This document shows, in pieces, positions 1 to 11,029 of a stretch of 64,000 nucleotides of DNA. The notes under the pieces were generated by a model that did no database searches, was not told the DNA's origin, and worked only from the letters and a program-made list of their open reading frames with translations. Numbering within the stretch: the stretch's first letter is position 1; each line of letters starts with the position of its first letter. Position numbers and translations under genes: made by a program. This DNA comes from Bufo bufo (lineage: Eukaryota > Chordata > Amphibia > Anura > Bufonidae): positions 213,038,624 to 213,102,623 of the forward strand of contig NC_053389.1 of the NCBI RefSeq assembly GCF_905171765.1, read 5' to 3'.

Positions 1-1125
1 CTTTGAGGTCCACCTCTGGACAGCCATAGTACAAGCAGCCTTGTTCAGCGTGGCAGATGAGTGGGTTGAAGTCTTTTCTTGTTGGGTCACCGAAAAACTG
101 TGTTTTTACCACACCTGGTGCTGATGTCTTGGGCAGCCCCTGGACACTTCCTGAGGTGGCCAGTCCCAGCTCTGTTTAACAGCTGATACAACCTGCACTT
201 AGGGAAGATATAATTTTAAACTCAGTCCATGTCAGGGAAAGCCATTGATGAAGTGGTTTCCTCTCCACCCCTGCATCAAATGGATCAAATAAAACAAACT
301 AAAGTCCTTGAACATTTGTCTGTCCAACACTGTATTTGATAACACTTTACAATGGTACCATAGAGTTCCTCTGCCAAAGCAAAATAATCTTTGGTAAACC
401 CTAAACTTAGTCTAATTATCTGTATATTAAGAATAACATTTCCAATAAACATAAATATATTTTTTTAAGTTATAGGAGAAGACCTGCTTGTCTTCATCCC
501 TTCAACACATTAAACAATCGCAATTGATGGGTATTTTTTTTTGCAATGTCACTTGTAGTTAATAAAACACAACACCATTAAAATCACATTTATTTGTGAA
601 CCTTCTGAGATACCCAATGTTGCTTTGTGGTTTACTAATGTGTTATATTGTGTATTTAGCACTTAATACCCTTTGGCATTTTGCAGAAGTATCCAGCTTT
701 TCCTGATGTTGAAATGAATAGACTTTTTTTTTTATGAAGCAAGCCAGGACTTCTCGTTTTTCATGGGGTGTCTTGTAACTAGGGGATAGGAACATGGGCT
801 ATCTTTGTGTCTGTGACATCCACCCTTTCCTCCTTCCTCCCCTCCAGGTCATCTAGTCCGTCTCTTCTGTCAGACTGTCATGGTGTAGTTCACTGTGGCA
901 GTTGAGGCCTTGTAGGCTGGCTGCAGGCTGACACCTGTATATGCTGGTTGAATGTGGCTGCGTGCTGGCTGCGGTGGTTGTGTGTGTGTGTGTGTGAACT
1001 CGGTGGCTTGTGTTTATGACTTTCTTTGTCTATATCTCTGGGTTCCTGCTACTGGTGCAATGCAGGCTGGCTGCATGCACTTTGTGTACTGGCTGTGGTG
1101 TTCCCATGTATCGCTGGTTTTGTGA
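1..1125. other. Unassigned non-coding stretch
   Basis: I see no credible coding region. The stretch is moderately AT-rich with several poly-T runs, a short (TG)n microsatellite at about 979-997, and loose repeats of a CTGGCTG-type word between 900 and 1100. It could be unique host DNA or an old repeat I do not recognise. It ends where the inverted Penelope-like copy begins. Confidence 0.5.
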
Positions 1126-1336
1126 ACAAGCACGGAATTAATGTAGGCACCACTATCAGCCAATAAAAGTGACACAATAATATAATCACTGGCTGAAATC
1201 AAAATAACAAACGTGCGCCTAAGTACAGAGGACCCAGTGTGGATACATACGAGGGTGCCCTGCATGCAGCATGAAACCGTGCTAATAACGGGACGTACCT
1301 GAAGACATGGTGGTGGGATGATGACAGGCCTTGAGC

Positions 1337-1385
1337 GCGAGACTTCGACGCGCGTTTCACCTCAGCGGCTTCGTCAGGAGGTACC
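1337..1385 (-). ncRNA. Hammerhead-like motif, inverted Penelope copy
   Basis: This is the reverse complement of the motif at 9286-9340. On the minus strand CTGACGA is at 1371-1377 and the GTC cleavage triplet at 1347-1349. The core is conserved in both copies. Confidence 0.55.
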
Positions 1386-3229
1386 TGAATAATACATGGG
1401 CAGGGTATATGTAGAGAATATAGTGGGGGTGGGAGGATGGAGAAGAATTACCTAAATGCGGGCACATCTGTGGACCACAACGACTCGGGCGCGGGACGCC
1501 CCCATGGTACGCGGCGCCATCTCTCAGCGCATCCACATCCGCGCATGCGCGGCGCTTAGACGTCATGGAGCGCGTCGAGATGGCGTCGCACAGCGCATGC
1601 GCACCCCGCGACCCCCCGTGGAACGCAGGTGAACCGCAAACAACGGCTCAGATTAGGGCCTAGGGATGATACTGAGTCGCACAATGAATATAACGCTGCC
1701 ACAGGCGCACACACCCGCTATATCCACACAGGGTCCCACACTCACAGGCAATGTTGTGCTAAAAGAGAACCGCCAGTGACCATATGATGTGAGCAGAAAA
1801 TAAGTAAAAATGATACATACAAAATAAGATTATATAGTATAAGGTGAGGGCATGATCATGGGTGTAGCAAATATAGCATAACTCCATGACCTGCCCACAC
1901 AGTGAAAAATAGAATAAAAAGGTGATGTGTTAAGGGTCCATATAAATGGAGCCATGGGAGTGGCTAACCATAGCATAACTCCGTGACCTACCCGCACAGT
2001 GACATATCAATAAAAGACGTGATGTATTGGGGGTCCATATAGTTGGAACCGCAATACCATTATAATGATCATATAATTGATCTGGATGCATAGTGAATAA
2101 GAGAGGCATAATTTTCCTATAAGGACATCATATATGTGAAGAAATGCTATCAGTAGTATACAAATGGCCATTATTATCCATAATCCAAAAGGCATACAGT
2201 CAGGAGTGCTCATGCTTATAATAGTACAGTCTAGCCATAGTTGGCCCATAATAAGATGCACTCTCAATCTAAATCTAAAGTATACATGATGATGCAATCA
2301 CTCAAATAAAAAACAGATGCATGTATACAAGATAAAAGGACCATAAGGGCATGTAGGCCTAAAAGATTGGACATGATAGAGCAACAATTCATACAGGTGA
2401 AGGGAATCGTCCCATTATATTAATAAACAAAGATAATGCTATATAAAGAGCCACATAATAAGGACCCTAAGACATGATAACCCTCCATGATACGGGCCGA
2501 GGGCGGGGGGCGACAAGGGTGGCACCCCGGGCAGCAAAAGGCAGCCCAGCGGGGCCACACTGGGCACACACAACCCAACATGGATAACAAAAAAGTCCCC
2601 AAAGTCCTGATAGGAAAGGGGTGACCGGGGTGACACCACCGGCGGCATAAAACCGCCGGCGGGGTCAGCCGAGACACCCCCCCCCCCCCCCAACCACCAA
2701 AACCGGGGAACAGCAAGAGTAACAGCGTGGATAATGACAGATGTGGGGTGCGAGTGACCGGGGCGGCACCACCGACGGCGAAAAAGCCATATGCGTGGTC
2801 GACCGGGGCACTCACAGCCCCACAAGAAGGGCTGCGATCGAACCAACCCCCACCCCTGTGGCACGGAACATATAAAACATCTAAAGAATCTCCACACCAA
2901 TGGGAATGACAAGACACAGGGTCTCACTAACAAGGTATGTCAGAGAGATTTACAGCACATAAAATATCGGTGCCCAATGGAATGCCCCGCCAAATATATG
3001 CACTCAAAGTAATATAATTGTGTTGCTAGGAGGTCTAGACGAATATCCTCTCTTGTGGCGACCATGTCATCCCAGTAGGTTACTCTGTCCATCATCACTA
3101 ATTCCACACAGAAGTGAATGATATGATCTCAAAAAGAAAAAAAACACAACATAATTATAGAAAATAGAATAGGATAAAACAAAAAGAAAAAATATACCCT
3201 ACAAATAAAATTCGCGCAATATTCATAGA

Positions 3230-3957
3230 AAGGAAGAAAAACTGTTGGATTCGTTAAGGCCGTACGGAGTGACGGTATCCAGGTTGACAATCTACCTAGT
3301 CTCTCTACGGAGTAGAGCCACTTTAATGTTACCCGCCTCTAGACCCTAGATGGATTCTGTCAATACCCTTCACCGTCAATCCCCCTGGATCGGACCCGTG
3401 GAACCTGCAGAAATGTCGTGGAACTGCCTGCAGTGACTCCCAGTCCCTCTCAGGTGTTTCCGCAGCTGCTCGGATCTTACAAACATGTTCCAGAACCCGT
3501 ATCTTCAGGGCTCTTTGTCATACCAACATAAAAAAGATTACATGGGCATGTGATCAGATATATCACAGCCTCAGTGTTACAGTTTATGTTGTGTACAATC
3601 TTAAAGTCTTTTCGACCTGAGGAGTCACTGAAGGCGGTGGAACGAATCATATATCTGCAGGCGGGCACACGATCCACAGGAGAAGGACCCCCACTTGGGG
3701 CCTTTGCTGCCGAAGATACCTCCCCTAGGTATAGGGACGTAATGACTATTCGTGAGGAGGTCACGCAATTTGCGTGACCGCCTCCAAGTGATCTGGGGAT
3801 ATGCAGGAAGGCATACCGCCAGATCACCGTCTGTGTGCAACACCGACCAGTGTCTCCTCAGAATGTTCTGAATATACCTCCATTTCATATTGAAGGGGGT
3901 GATAAATCTCACACATGTGTCTCGGTTATCCCTTTTCTGAGCTCTACTCACCAGCAA
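3230..3957 (-). pseudogene. Penelope-like ORF 3' end (inverted copy)
   Basis: Minus-strand frames over this interval encode the same residues as the end of the forward ORF, including a Cys-rich stretch and the words VIYLITCPC and LFYVGM of the GIY-YIG-type domain. Two reading frames are needed (3625-3957 then 3477-3827), so there is at least one frameshift near 3650-3700 relative to the forward copy. The remainder (3230-3476) corresponds to the endonuclease C-terminus, again in another frame. It has no start and is a non-functional fragment of an inverted copy. Confidence 0.8.
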
Positions 3958-3983
3958 GGAGTCTCTAGATGTTTTTTTTAGCT

Positions 3984-4325
3984 CTTTTATTGGCTGATAG
4001 TGGTGCCTACATTATTTCTGTGCTCGTCAGCTACGGCTCTGGGTTTACCATAATTTGTCTGTGGTACCCTGTGTACTACACCCGTATTGGGGAGACCTTT
4101 TATATGCAATATCCACCTGGTTATCCCAGAGTCTTAGCTCTACTCTTTTGGTCGTACCTTTCTGCGCCACATTGCGCAGTTCCATGGTGGTGTTTTTGAT
4201 GCTACTGGCCTTGTGCTTCTCCGTGTACTGTATAACATCCCGTTGTTCTCCAGATTTTTTATATTTTATAATAAATGACATTTTGTGATACAATATTCCA
4301 CTTGTTTGGTTTTTAGTTCACTCTG
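3984..4325 (+). repeat. Penelope direct terminal repeat, upstream copy (pseudo-LTR)
   Basis: This stretch is nearly identical to 9574-9917, with a few substitutions and a 2-bp indel near 4168/9760. Both end in the word TTCACTCTG, and the sequence after each differs. The upstream copy runs directly into the 5' region of the long forward element. That arrangement fits the partial head-to-tail tandem typical of Penelope-like elements. Confidence 0.85.
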
Positions 4326-4425
4326 GATGTGGTACAAGTGGTTACTATAGCTGTCTTAGTTGACAGAGCTGCCTTTTTGTAGGTTAACAGTATTTATATA
4401 TATATTCTTAGGCAATTCCTCATAC

Positions 4426-7400
4426 ATGGATTTCCGAGCACGTGACAAAAATTGGTTGTCACAGTTGGGAACAGTATTTGGTGATACCACGGCACAGGAC
4501 ACGGAGAAATGTGATAGCAAGGAACTTAAGCTTAAGATTAGAGAGGCCCTGAAAAAACGGACCAAGCTGTGGTGGAATAAGGCCGCACTAGAGAATTACC
4601 TTAATAGGAATATTATACCACGGGGCCTTAGGGTTCAAATCTTTCCCATGTTGGAGGGGAGGACCCCACATTTACCACCAAATGGGAGGAAACCCTCACT
4701 AAATGCTCTCAAACCCTTATCGAGCTGCTCATTGGGGCAGACCGTAGAGCTTTGGAGGCTGTGGAGAAGGACATTGACGGCCACAAGGACGGTATCCAGT
4801 TACTCCTGACCAAGGAAGAACTGGAGTCATTCAACAAAAGTTTAGAAGAAGATCTGGCCAAGTGGGAGCGTGAGATTCAGTCCATCAAACCAAAAAATTC
4901 CAGAGAGACCTGGGGGACTATCAGCAAAAACAAAGTGTTTAGGTGGCAACGTACCAATCCTAGACCAGAATCCCGTTCACGCTCTCAATCTTTGGTGTCT
5001 TCAACATCTGAAGAAGAATGTGGCGTGCCTTTTTTAGAAGGACGCCCGGTCGCGGCTCGTGGTCCGGATCCCGAAAGGGTAGGGTACAATCTACGCACCC
5101 CAGTATACAAACGGAAACATTGGAACGGGAATGGCCGAGGAAGAGAGTACAGAACTGAAGGTAATCAATCTTTCTACCATCAGTCTCACTTCTACACAAC
5201 AGCAAGTCCTCCAGAAGGGTTTATCTTTTTCCCCGGTGGGTAGATTTGACTACTTTGAAGTAGTTAAAGATTTAGAATTGTTTGCTCGGAAGCTGCTATT
5301 TAAGAAGCATTTCAGTCGTGGTCACGACGCGACTGCCTCGATGTCACCGGCTGAGAGCCAGGCGATTCGCGACCTGGAATCCCTTTTAGAGGATCAGATG
5401 GCTACTGTACCCAGTAGGTCCCCCATACATCTGCACAGGCGCTCTCGTACATTCCCCCCTAAAACACTGTGCCCCGCGGTGGATGTCTTTGTGAAATTGG
5501 TAAAACGAGATCTAAATATAGACCATGTACATATTGGTAAAGACAATCTGACTCGTTCACAGAGACAGGCACTGCGGGAGCTACAGGAATTGAGAGATGT
5601 GGTGATTAAACCAGCCGATAAGGGGGGGGGAATGTCGTGATATGGCCTGTGCAGATGTATGAAAGAGAGGCTTTTAGGCAGCTTAACAACGGGCAATGCT
5701 ATTGCAAAATCGAGAAAGATCCCACCACACTTTATAAGAACGAGTTGGATGATATTCTTGTAGAAGCCTGTGACCAGGGCATTATCACTACCAAAATGAT
5801 GGAAGGTCTGAGGGTTGACTTCCCGGTCAAACCCACCCTATATCTGCTCCCCAAGGTGCACAAGAGCCGTACTCATCCTCCCGGACGTCCGATCGTGTCG
5901 GGGATCGGCAGCTTGTGCACCAATGTGGGAAAGTTTATTGATTTTTTTATTTATTTTTTTTCCTCCAGAAGAGCGTAGAAACCCTCCCCTCTTTTGTTAA
6001 GGACACCACCGACATGCTGAGACGGCTGAATGGGATCCATGTTGATCCGGATGTGGTCCTTGTCACATGTGACATCGAATCTCTATACACGTCTATATAC
6101 CATGACCAGGGAGTGCGGGCATCTAGATCCTTTCTGACTATGTCAGATTATGATAACAGTATGATCGAATTCATTCTGACATTGCTAGAATTTATGCTTA
6201 CGCATAACTATTTTTTATTTAAGGACCGCCTCTTCCTACAGCTCCAGGGGAGCCAACCTGTTCCTGGGGCTGTGGGAGAGAGAGATCGTCCAGGAAACAC
6301 CTGGATATGATGCCGCACTCCTATGGTCTAGGTATATAGACAATGTGTTTTTTCTATGGCAGGACACCATTCCAGCCTTGGAAAACTTTTTGGCCTGTCT
6401 CAACCATAACTCACGTAACATCAGACTCACCTGGAAATACAGTCTCACTAATGTTGAATTTCTGGATATACGGTCTGACGGATATTTGTCCACTGATCTT
6501 TTCAGGAAGTCCACTGCCGTCAATGCCCTTCTCCACGCCTCCTCTGCTCACCACCCGAATACGATACAAGCAATACCTACAGGGCAGTTTTTAAGAACCC
6601 GCAGGATCTGCTCCAGTGAGAAGCAGTTCGAACAACAAGCAGGTGCTTTGACACAGCAATTCCTCGAAAGAGGTTATCAATACAATACCATACAGCAGGG
6701 CTACGAAAGAGCTAAAAAAACATCTAGAGACTCCTTGCTGGTGAGTAGAGCTCAGAAAAGGGATAACCGAGACACATGTGTGAGATTTATCACCCCCTTC
6801 AATACGAAATGGAGGTATATTCAGAACATTCTGAGGAGACACTGGTCGGTGTTGCACACAGACGGTGATCTGGCGGTATGCCTTCCTGCATATCCCCAGA
6901 TCACTTGGAGGCGGTCACGCAATTTGCGTGACATCCTCACGAAGAGTCATTACGTCCCTATACCTAGGGGAGGTATCTTCGGCAGCAAAGTCCCCAAGTG
7001 GGGGTCCTTCTCCTGTGGATCGTGTGCCGCCTGCAGATATATGATTCGTTCCACCGCCTTCAGTGACTCCTCAGGTCGAAAAGACTTTAAGATTGTACAC
7101 AACATAAACTGTAACACTGAGGCTGTGATATATCTGATCACATGCCCATGTAATCTTTTTTATGTTGGTATGTCAAAGAGCCCTGAAGATACGGGTTCTG
7201 AAACATGTTTGTAAGATCCGAGCAGCTGCGGAAACACCTGAGAGGGACTGGGAGTCACTGCAGGCGGTTCCACGACATTTCTGCAGGTTCCACGGGTCCG
7301 ATCCAGGGGGATTGACGGTGAAGGGTATTGACAGAATCCATCTAGGGTCTAGAGGCGGTAACATTAAAGTGGCTCTACTCCGTAGAGAGACTAGGTAGAT

Positions 7401-7467
7401 TGTCAACCTGGATACCGTCACTCCGTACGGCCTTAACGAATCCAACAGTTTTTCTTCCTTTCTATGA
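4426..7467 (+). pseudogene. Penelope-like reverse transcriptase / GIY-YIG ORF, broken
   Basis: Successive frames give a Penelope-type polyprotein: a basic N-terminal part (about 4426-5240), then KPADKGG near 5610, LLPKVHK near 5845, PPGRPIVSGIGS near 5878 and SLYTSI near 6080. The RT core follows, then a C-terminal region with VIYLITCPC and LFYVGM (about 7125-7170) and RIHLGSRGGN near 7335. These are diagnostic of Penelope RT plus GIY-YIG. It is dead: it shifts frame near 4750, at a poly-G near 5630, near 5975 and near 7170; a deletion near 6245 removes residues between LQLQG and LFLGLW; the RT catalytic YIDD reads YIDN near 6330; and a stop replaces the expected Trp near 7397. The start at 4426 (MDFRARDKN) is a guess. 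Confidence 0.85.
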
Positions 7468-9290
7468 ATATTGCGCGAATTTTATTTGTAGGGTATATTT
7501 TTTTTCTTTTTGTTTTATCCTATTCTATTTTCTATAATATTGTTGTGTTTTTTTCTTTTTGAGATCCTATCATTCACTTCTGTGTGGAATTGGTGATGAT
7601 GGACAGAGTAACCTACTGGGATGACATGGTCGCCACAAGAGAGGATATTCGTCTAGACCTCCTAGCAACACAATTATATTTGAGTGCATATATTTGGCGG
7701 GGCATTCCATTGGGCACCGATATTTTATGTGCTGTAAATCTCTCTGACATACCTTGTTAGTGAGACCCTGTGTCTTGTCATTCCCATTGGTGTGGAGATT
7801 CTTTAGATGTTTTATATGTTCCGTGCCACAGGGGTGGGGTTGGTTCGATCGCAGCCCTTCTTGTGGGGCTGTGAGTGCCCCGGTCGACCCCGCATATGGC
7901 TTTTTCGCCGTCGGTGGTGCCGCCCCGGTCACTCGCACCCCACATCTGTCATTATCCACGCTGTTACTCTTGCTGTTCCCCGGTTTTGGTGGTTGGGGGT
8001 GTCTCGGCTGACCCCGCCGGCGGTTTTATGCCGCCGGTGGTGTCACCCCTTTCCTATCAGGACTTTGGGGACTTTTTTGTTATCCATGTTGGGTTGTGGG
8101 TTGGGTGTGCCCAGTGTGGCCCCGCGGGCTGCCTTTTGCTGCCCGGGGTGCCACCCTTGTCGCCCCTGCCCTCGGCCCGTATCATGGAGGGTAATCATGT
8201 CTTAGGGTCCTTATTATGTGGCTCTTTATATAGCATTATCTTTGTTTATTAATATAATGGGACGATTCCCTTCACCTGTATGAATTGTTGCTCTATCATG
8301 CCCAATCTTTTAGGCCTACATGCCCTTATGGTCCTTTTATCTTGTATACATGCATCTGTTTTTTATTTGAGTGATTGCATCATCATGTATACTTTAGATT
8401 TAGATTGAGAGTGCATCTTATTATGGGCCAACTATGGGCTAGACTGTACTATTATAAGCATGAGCACTCCTGACTGTATGCCTTTTGGATTATGGATAAT
8501 AATGGCCATTTGTATACTACTGATAGCATTTCTTCACATATAGAAAATTATAGGAAAATTATTCCTTTCTTATTCACTATGCATCCAGATCAATTATATG
8601 ATCATTATAATGGTATTGCGGTTCCAACTATATGGACCCCCAATACATCACGTCTTTTATTGATATGTCACTGTGCGGGTAGGTCACGGAGTTATGCTAT
8701 GGTTAGCCACTCCCATGGCTCCATTTATATGGACCCTTAACACATCACCTTTTTATTCTATTTTTCACTGTGTGGGCAGGTCATGGAGTTATGCTATATT
8801 TTGCTACACCCATGATCATGCCCTCACCTTATACTATATAATTCTTATTTTGTATGTATCATTTTTACTTATTTTCTGCTCACATCATATGGTCACTGGC
8901 GGTTCTCTTTTTAGCACAACATTGCCTGTGAGTGTGGGACCCTGTGTGGATATAGCGGGTGTGCGCCTGTGGCAGCGTTATATTCATTGTGCGACTCAGT
9001 ATCATCCCTAGGCCCTAATCTGAGCCGTTGTTTGCGGTTCACCTGCGTTCCACGGGGGTCGCGGGGCGCGCATGCGCTGGGCGACGCCATCTCGACGCGC
9101 TCCATGATGTCTAAGCGCAGCGCATGCGCGGTGCGCGGATGTGGATGCGCTGAGAGATGGCGCCGCGTACCATGGGGCGTCCCGCGCCCGATCGTGTGGT
9201 CCACAGATGTGCCGCATTTAGGTAATTCTTCTCCATCCTCCCACCCCCACTATATTCTCTACATATACCCTGCCCATGTATTATTCAGTA
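7468..9290 (+). other. Penelope-like 3' non-coding region
   Basis: This is the non-coding remainder of the forward element, mirrored on the minus strand at about 1380-3230. Several open frames of 80-130 codons cross it in both copies, but they overlap one another in different frames, are rich in Pro, Cys and Gly from GC-rich sequence, and match no family I know. I do not annotate them as genes. Confidence 0.6.
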
Positions 9291-9340
9291 CCTCCTGACG
9301 AAGCCGCTGAGGTGAAACGCGCGTCGAAGTCTCGCGCTCA
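9286..9340 (+). ncRNA. Hammerhead-like self-cleaving ribozyme motif
   Basis: The core CTGACGA lies at 9295-9301, a short stem II follows, GAAA is at 9314-9317, and a small stem III leads to GTC at 9323-9325, the expected cleavage point. Hammerhead motifs of this minimal stem-III kind are known from Penelope-like elements. Stem I (ACCTC upstream, GAAGT downstream) has one mismatch and stem II has only about three pairs with a spare A, so activity of this copy is uncertain. Confidence 0.6.
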
Positions 9341-9484
9341 AGGCCTGTCATTCATCCCACCACCATGTCTTCAGGTACGTCCCGTTATTAGCACGGTTTC
9401 ATGCTGCGTGCAGGGCACCCTCGTATGTATCCACACTGGGTCCTCTGTACTTAGGCGCACGTTTGTTATTTTGATTTCAGCCAG

Positions 9485-9565
9485 TGATTAATATTTTTTT
9501 TTTTTTGGCCTCCTCATCATTCCCCTTGATAGCCAGCGCCACACCTCTCCCAAATGATTAATATT
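9485..9565 (-). mobile_element. Tiny poly(A)-tailed retro-insertion in the Penelope tail
   Basis: About 60 bp (9495-9554) sits between two copies of TGATTAATAT (9485-9494 and 9555-9564). On the minus strand it is about 48 nt of unique sequence followed by a run of about 12 A. The inverted Penelope copy at about 1165-1190 lacks it. Poly(A) plus a 10-bp target duplication indicates retroposition of a very short RNA end. The source RNA is not identified. Confidence 0.7.
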
Positions 9566-9573
9566 AATTGTCA

Positions 9574-9917
9574 CTTTTATTGGCTAATAGTGGTGCCTAC
9601 ATTATTTCTGTGCTTGTCAGCTACGGCTCTGGGTTTACCATAATTTGTCTGTGGTACCCTGTGTACTACACCCGTATTGGGGAGACCTTTTATATGCAAT
9701 ATCCACCTGGTTATCCCAGAGTCTTAGCTCTACTCTTATGGTCGTACCTTTCTGCGCCACACATTGCGCAGTTCCATGGTGGTGTTTTTGATGCTACTGG
9801 CCTTGTGCTTCTCCGTGTACTGTATAACATCCCGTTGTTCTCCAGATTTTTTATATTTTATAATAAATGACATTTTGTGATACAATATTCCACTTGTTTG
9901 GTTTTTAGTTCACTCTG
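9574..9917 (+). repeat. Penelope direct terminal repeat, downstream copy
   Basis: This is the partner of 3984-4325. It ends at TTCACTCTG, after which unrelated flanking sequence begins, so it marks the right end of the composite element. Confidence 0.8.
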
Positions 9918-10092
9918 TTTCTGGGTGTGGCTTATCAGGTGCCCTCGTTAATACAGCTATGTCTATCTGTACGCTGTGGGGCTTGGGGTCAGTCTGTCTT
10001 GGGCCTTGCTTGGTGTAGCACCTTGCTGGTTATCCAGGGGGTCAGTCTGTCCTGTGCCTTACTGGTTGTAGCCTCTTGCTGCTGACTCAGTT
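9918..10092. other. Short flank with imperfect duplication
   Basis: I see no gene. The stretch has two related copies of a segment containing GGGGTCAGTCTGTC (about 9985-10020 and 10038-10070), each followed by a CTTGCTG-like word. It leads directly into the U2-like fragment. Confidence 0.5.
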
Positions 10093-10140
10093 ATCGCTTC
10101 TCGGCCTTTTGGCTAAGATCAAGTGTAGTATCTGTTCTTA
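10093..10140 (+). pseudogene. U2 snRNA 5' fragment (truncated)
   Basis: The 48 nt beginning ATCGCTTCTCGG match the 5' end of vertebrate U2 snRNA. They include the GTAGTA branch-point recognition word and end at the CTGTTCTTA boundary. The Sm site and the 3' stem-loops are missing, because the sequence switches to unrelated DNA at 10141. It cannot make U2 snRNA. Short 5' fragments of this kind usually arise by retroposition or template switching. Confidence 0.85.
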
Positions 10141-11029
10141 GATTCCTGGTGGACAGAACCCTGCCAGGATGTAGAACAGAGAACCACACAGCATTCCTAG
10201 GGCATTCAGCTTGGGCCATTACTGCCCTATGCTAGGTGACCAAGGGCTCTGCTGGATCTAAGCCAGGGGCTGAGATCTTTGAAAGCCCGAGGTGCAGAAG
10301 TGCCCCAGGAGTGGTGGCCCTGAGGTGCCTGAACTCACTGGGGGTGGGAGCCCACTGAGTGATGGCACATTTGTACACACTTCACTTTCTCACATTTTGA
10401 GCGCACACACCTCTATTCTTTGCCCGGGTGACAGGCCTGGCGCAAGGAGGAGGAATTTTTATTATTCCAGATGGATGTCCGGGCTGAGCTTCAACACACA
10501 TTCACTATTTATTTAGTTTTTTTGTTCACTGTGTGTTCACTTCCCACGTTTGTTTGTCACAAGAAGTTATTGGGTTGCGGCACCCTTACGGGTAACCTCC
10601 TAGAGGTCTAGGAAGGGGGGTGGCAATCCCGGTTCCAGCACCCCTGCAAAATGCCTTAGGCTTCGGGGAGAGCCCAGCCTAGTTGTTGAAGCTCCATGCC
10701 GACACCTTGGTTGGCAGCCTAGGTGAAAGCTGGAGCACAGACTTGGCGAACCCTCGGCTTCGGCTGTGGGTTGCATGGGTGTACTTCCGGCATTGGCTGG
10801 GGGTTGCCTATTTTGTCTCATCCCCTTGCAGGAACCTTCTGGCCCAGAGGGACTGGGAAAGGTTTATATGGGGCCCTTCATTTATGGAGAAGGCCTGTGA
10901 TGGACCATAACCTTGTGCACGTTTTTGTTGCACGGGTGTAGAAAGCATGTTCCTCTGGCTTTTAAAAAAAAAAGTGAAGGGAGAGACAGAGCAATGCTGG
11001 TAGTTACACAACTGGGACTATATGTTAGG
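10141..11029. other. Unassigned sequence after the U2 fragment
   Basis: GC-rich, non-coding sequence follows the U2 fragment. A run of 10 A sits at about 10962-10972. Open frames here (for example 10600-10821 minus) overlap in several frames and match no family I know. The block from 10141 to the A-run could be the 3' part of a chimeric retrocopy begun by U2, but I found no flanking duplication to support that. Confidence 0.4.

Larger units (their letters stand above)
1126..3983 (-). mobile_element. Inverted 5'-truncated Penelope-like copy
   Basis: Read on the minus strand, this stretch follows the last part of the forward element from about 6706 to 9617: the end of the RT region, the endonuclease, the long 3' non-coding region and the hammerhead-like motif. 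It joins the direct partial copy near 3983 within the shared word CTTTTATTGG, a microhomology consistent with template switching or twin priming. It lacks the short poly-T-containing insertion found at 9495-9554 in the forward copy, so it preserves the empty site. Confidence 0.85.
1126..9917 (+). mobile_element. Penelope-like element with inverted and direct partial copies
   Basis: The composite has three parts. An inverted copy (1126-3983, minus) matches 6706-9617 of the main copy. A direct partial copy (3984-4325) matches 9574-9917. A long forward copy runs 4326-9917. The forward copy carries remnants of RT and a C-terminal GIY-YIG-type endonuclease, the domain pair that defines classical Penelope-like elements. 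Partial tandem copies flanking the full unit (pseudo-LTRs) and an inverted 5' extension are known structures for Penelope insertions. I did not find a clear target-site duplication. All coding parts are broken, so this copy is dead. Confidence 0.85.

Noticed and set aside
2420..2933. Cys/Pro-rich frames of about 165 codons, also at 7754-8252
   Set aside because: They overlap in two frames in the Penelope non-coding tail, differ in length between the two copies and resemble no family.
10093..10140. Functional U2 snRNA gene
   Set aside because: Only the first 48 nt are present; the Sm site and 3' stem-loops are absent.
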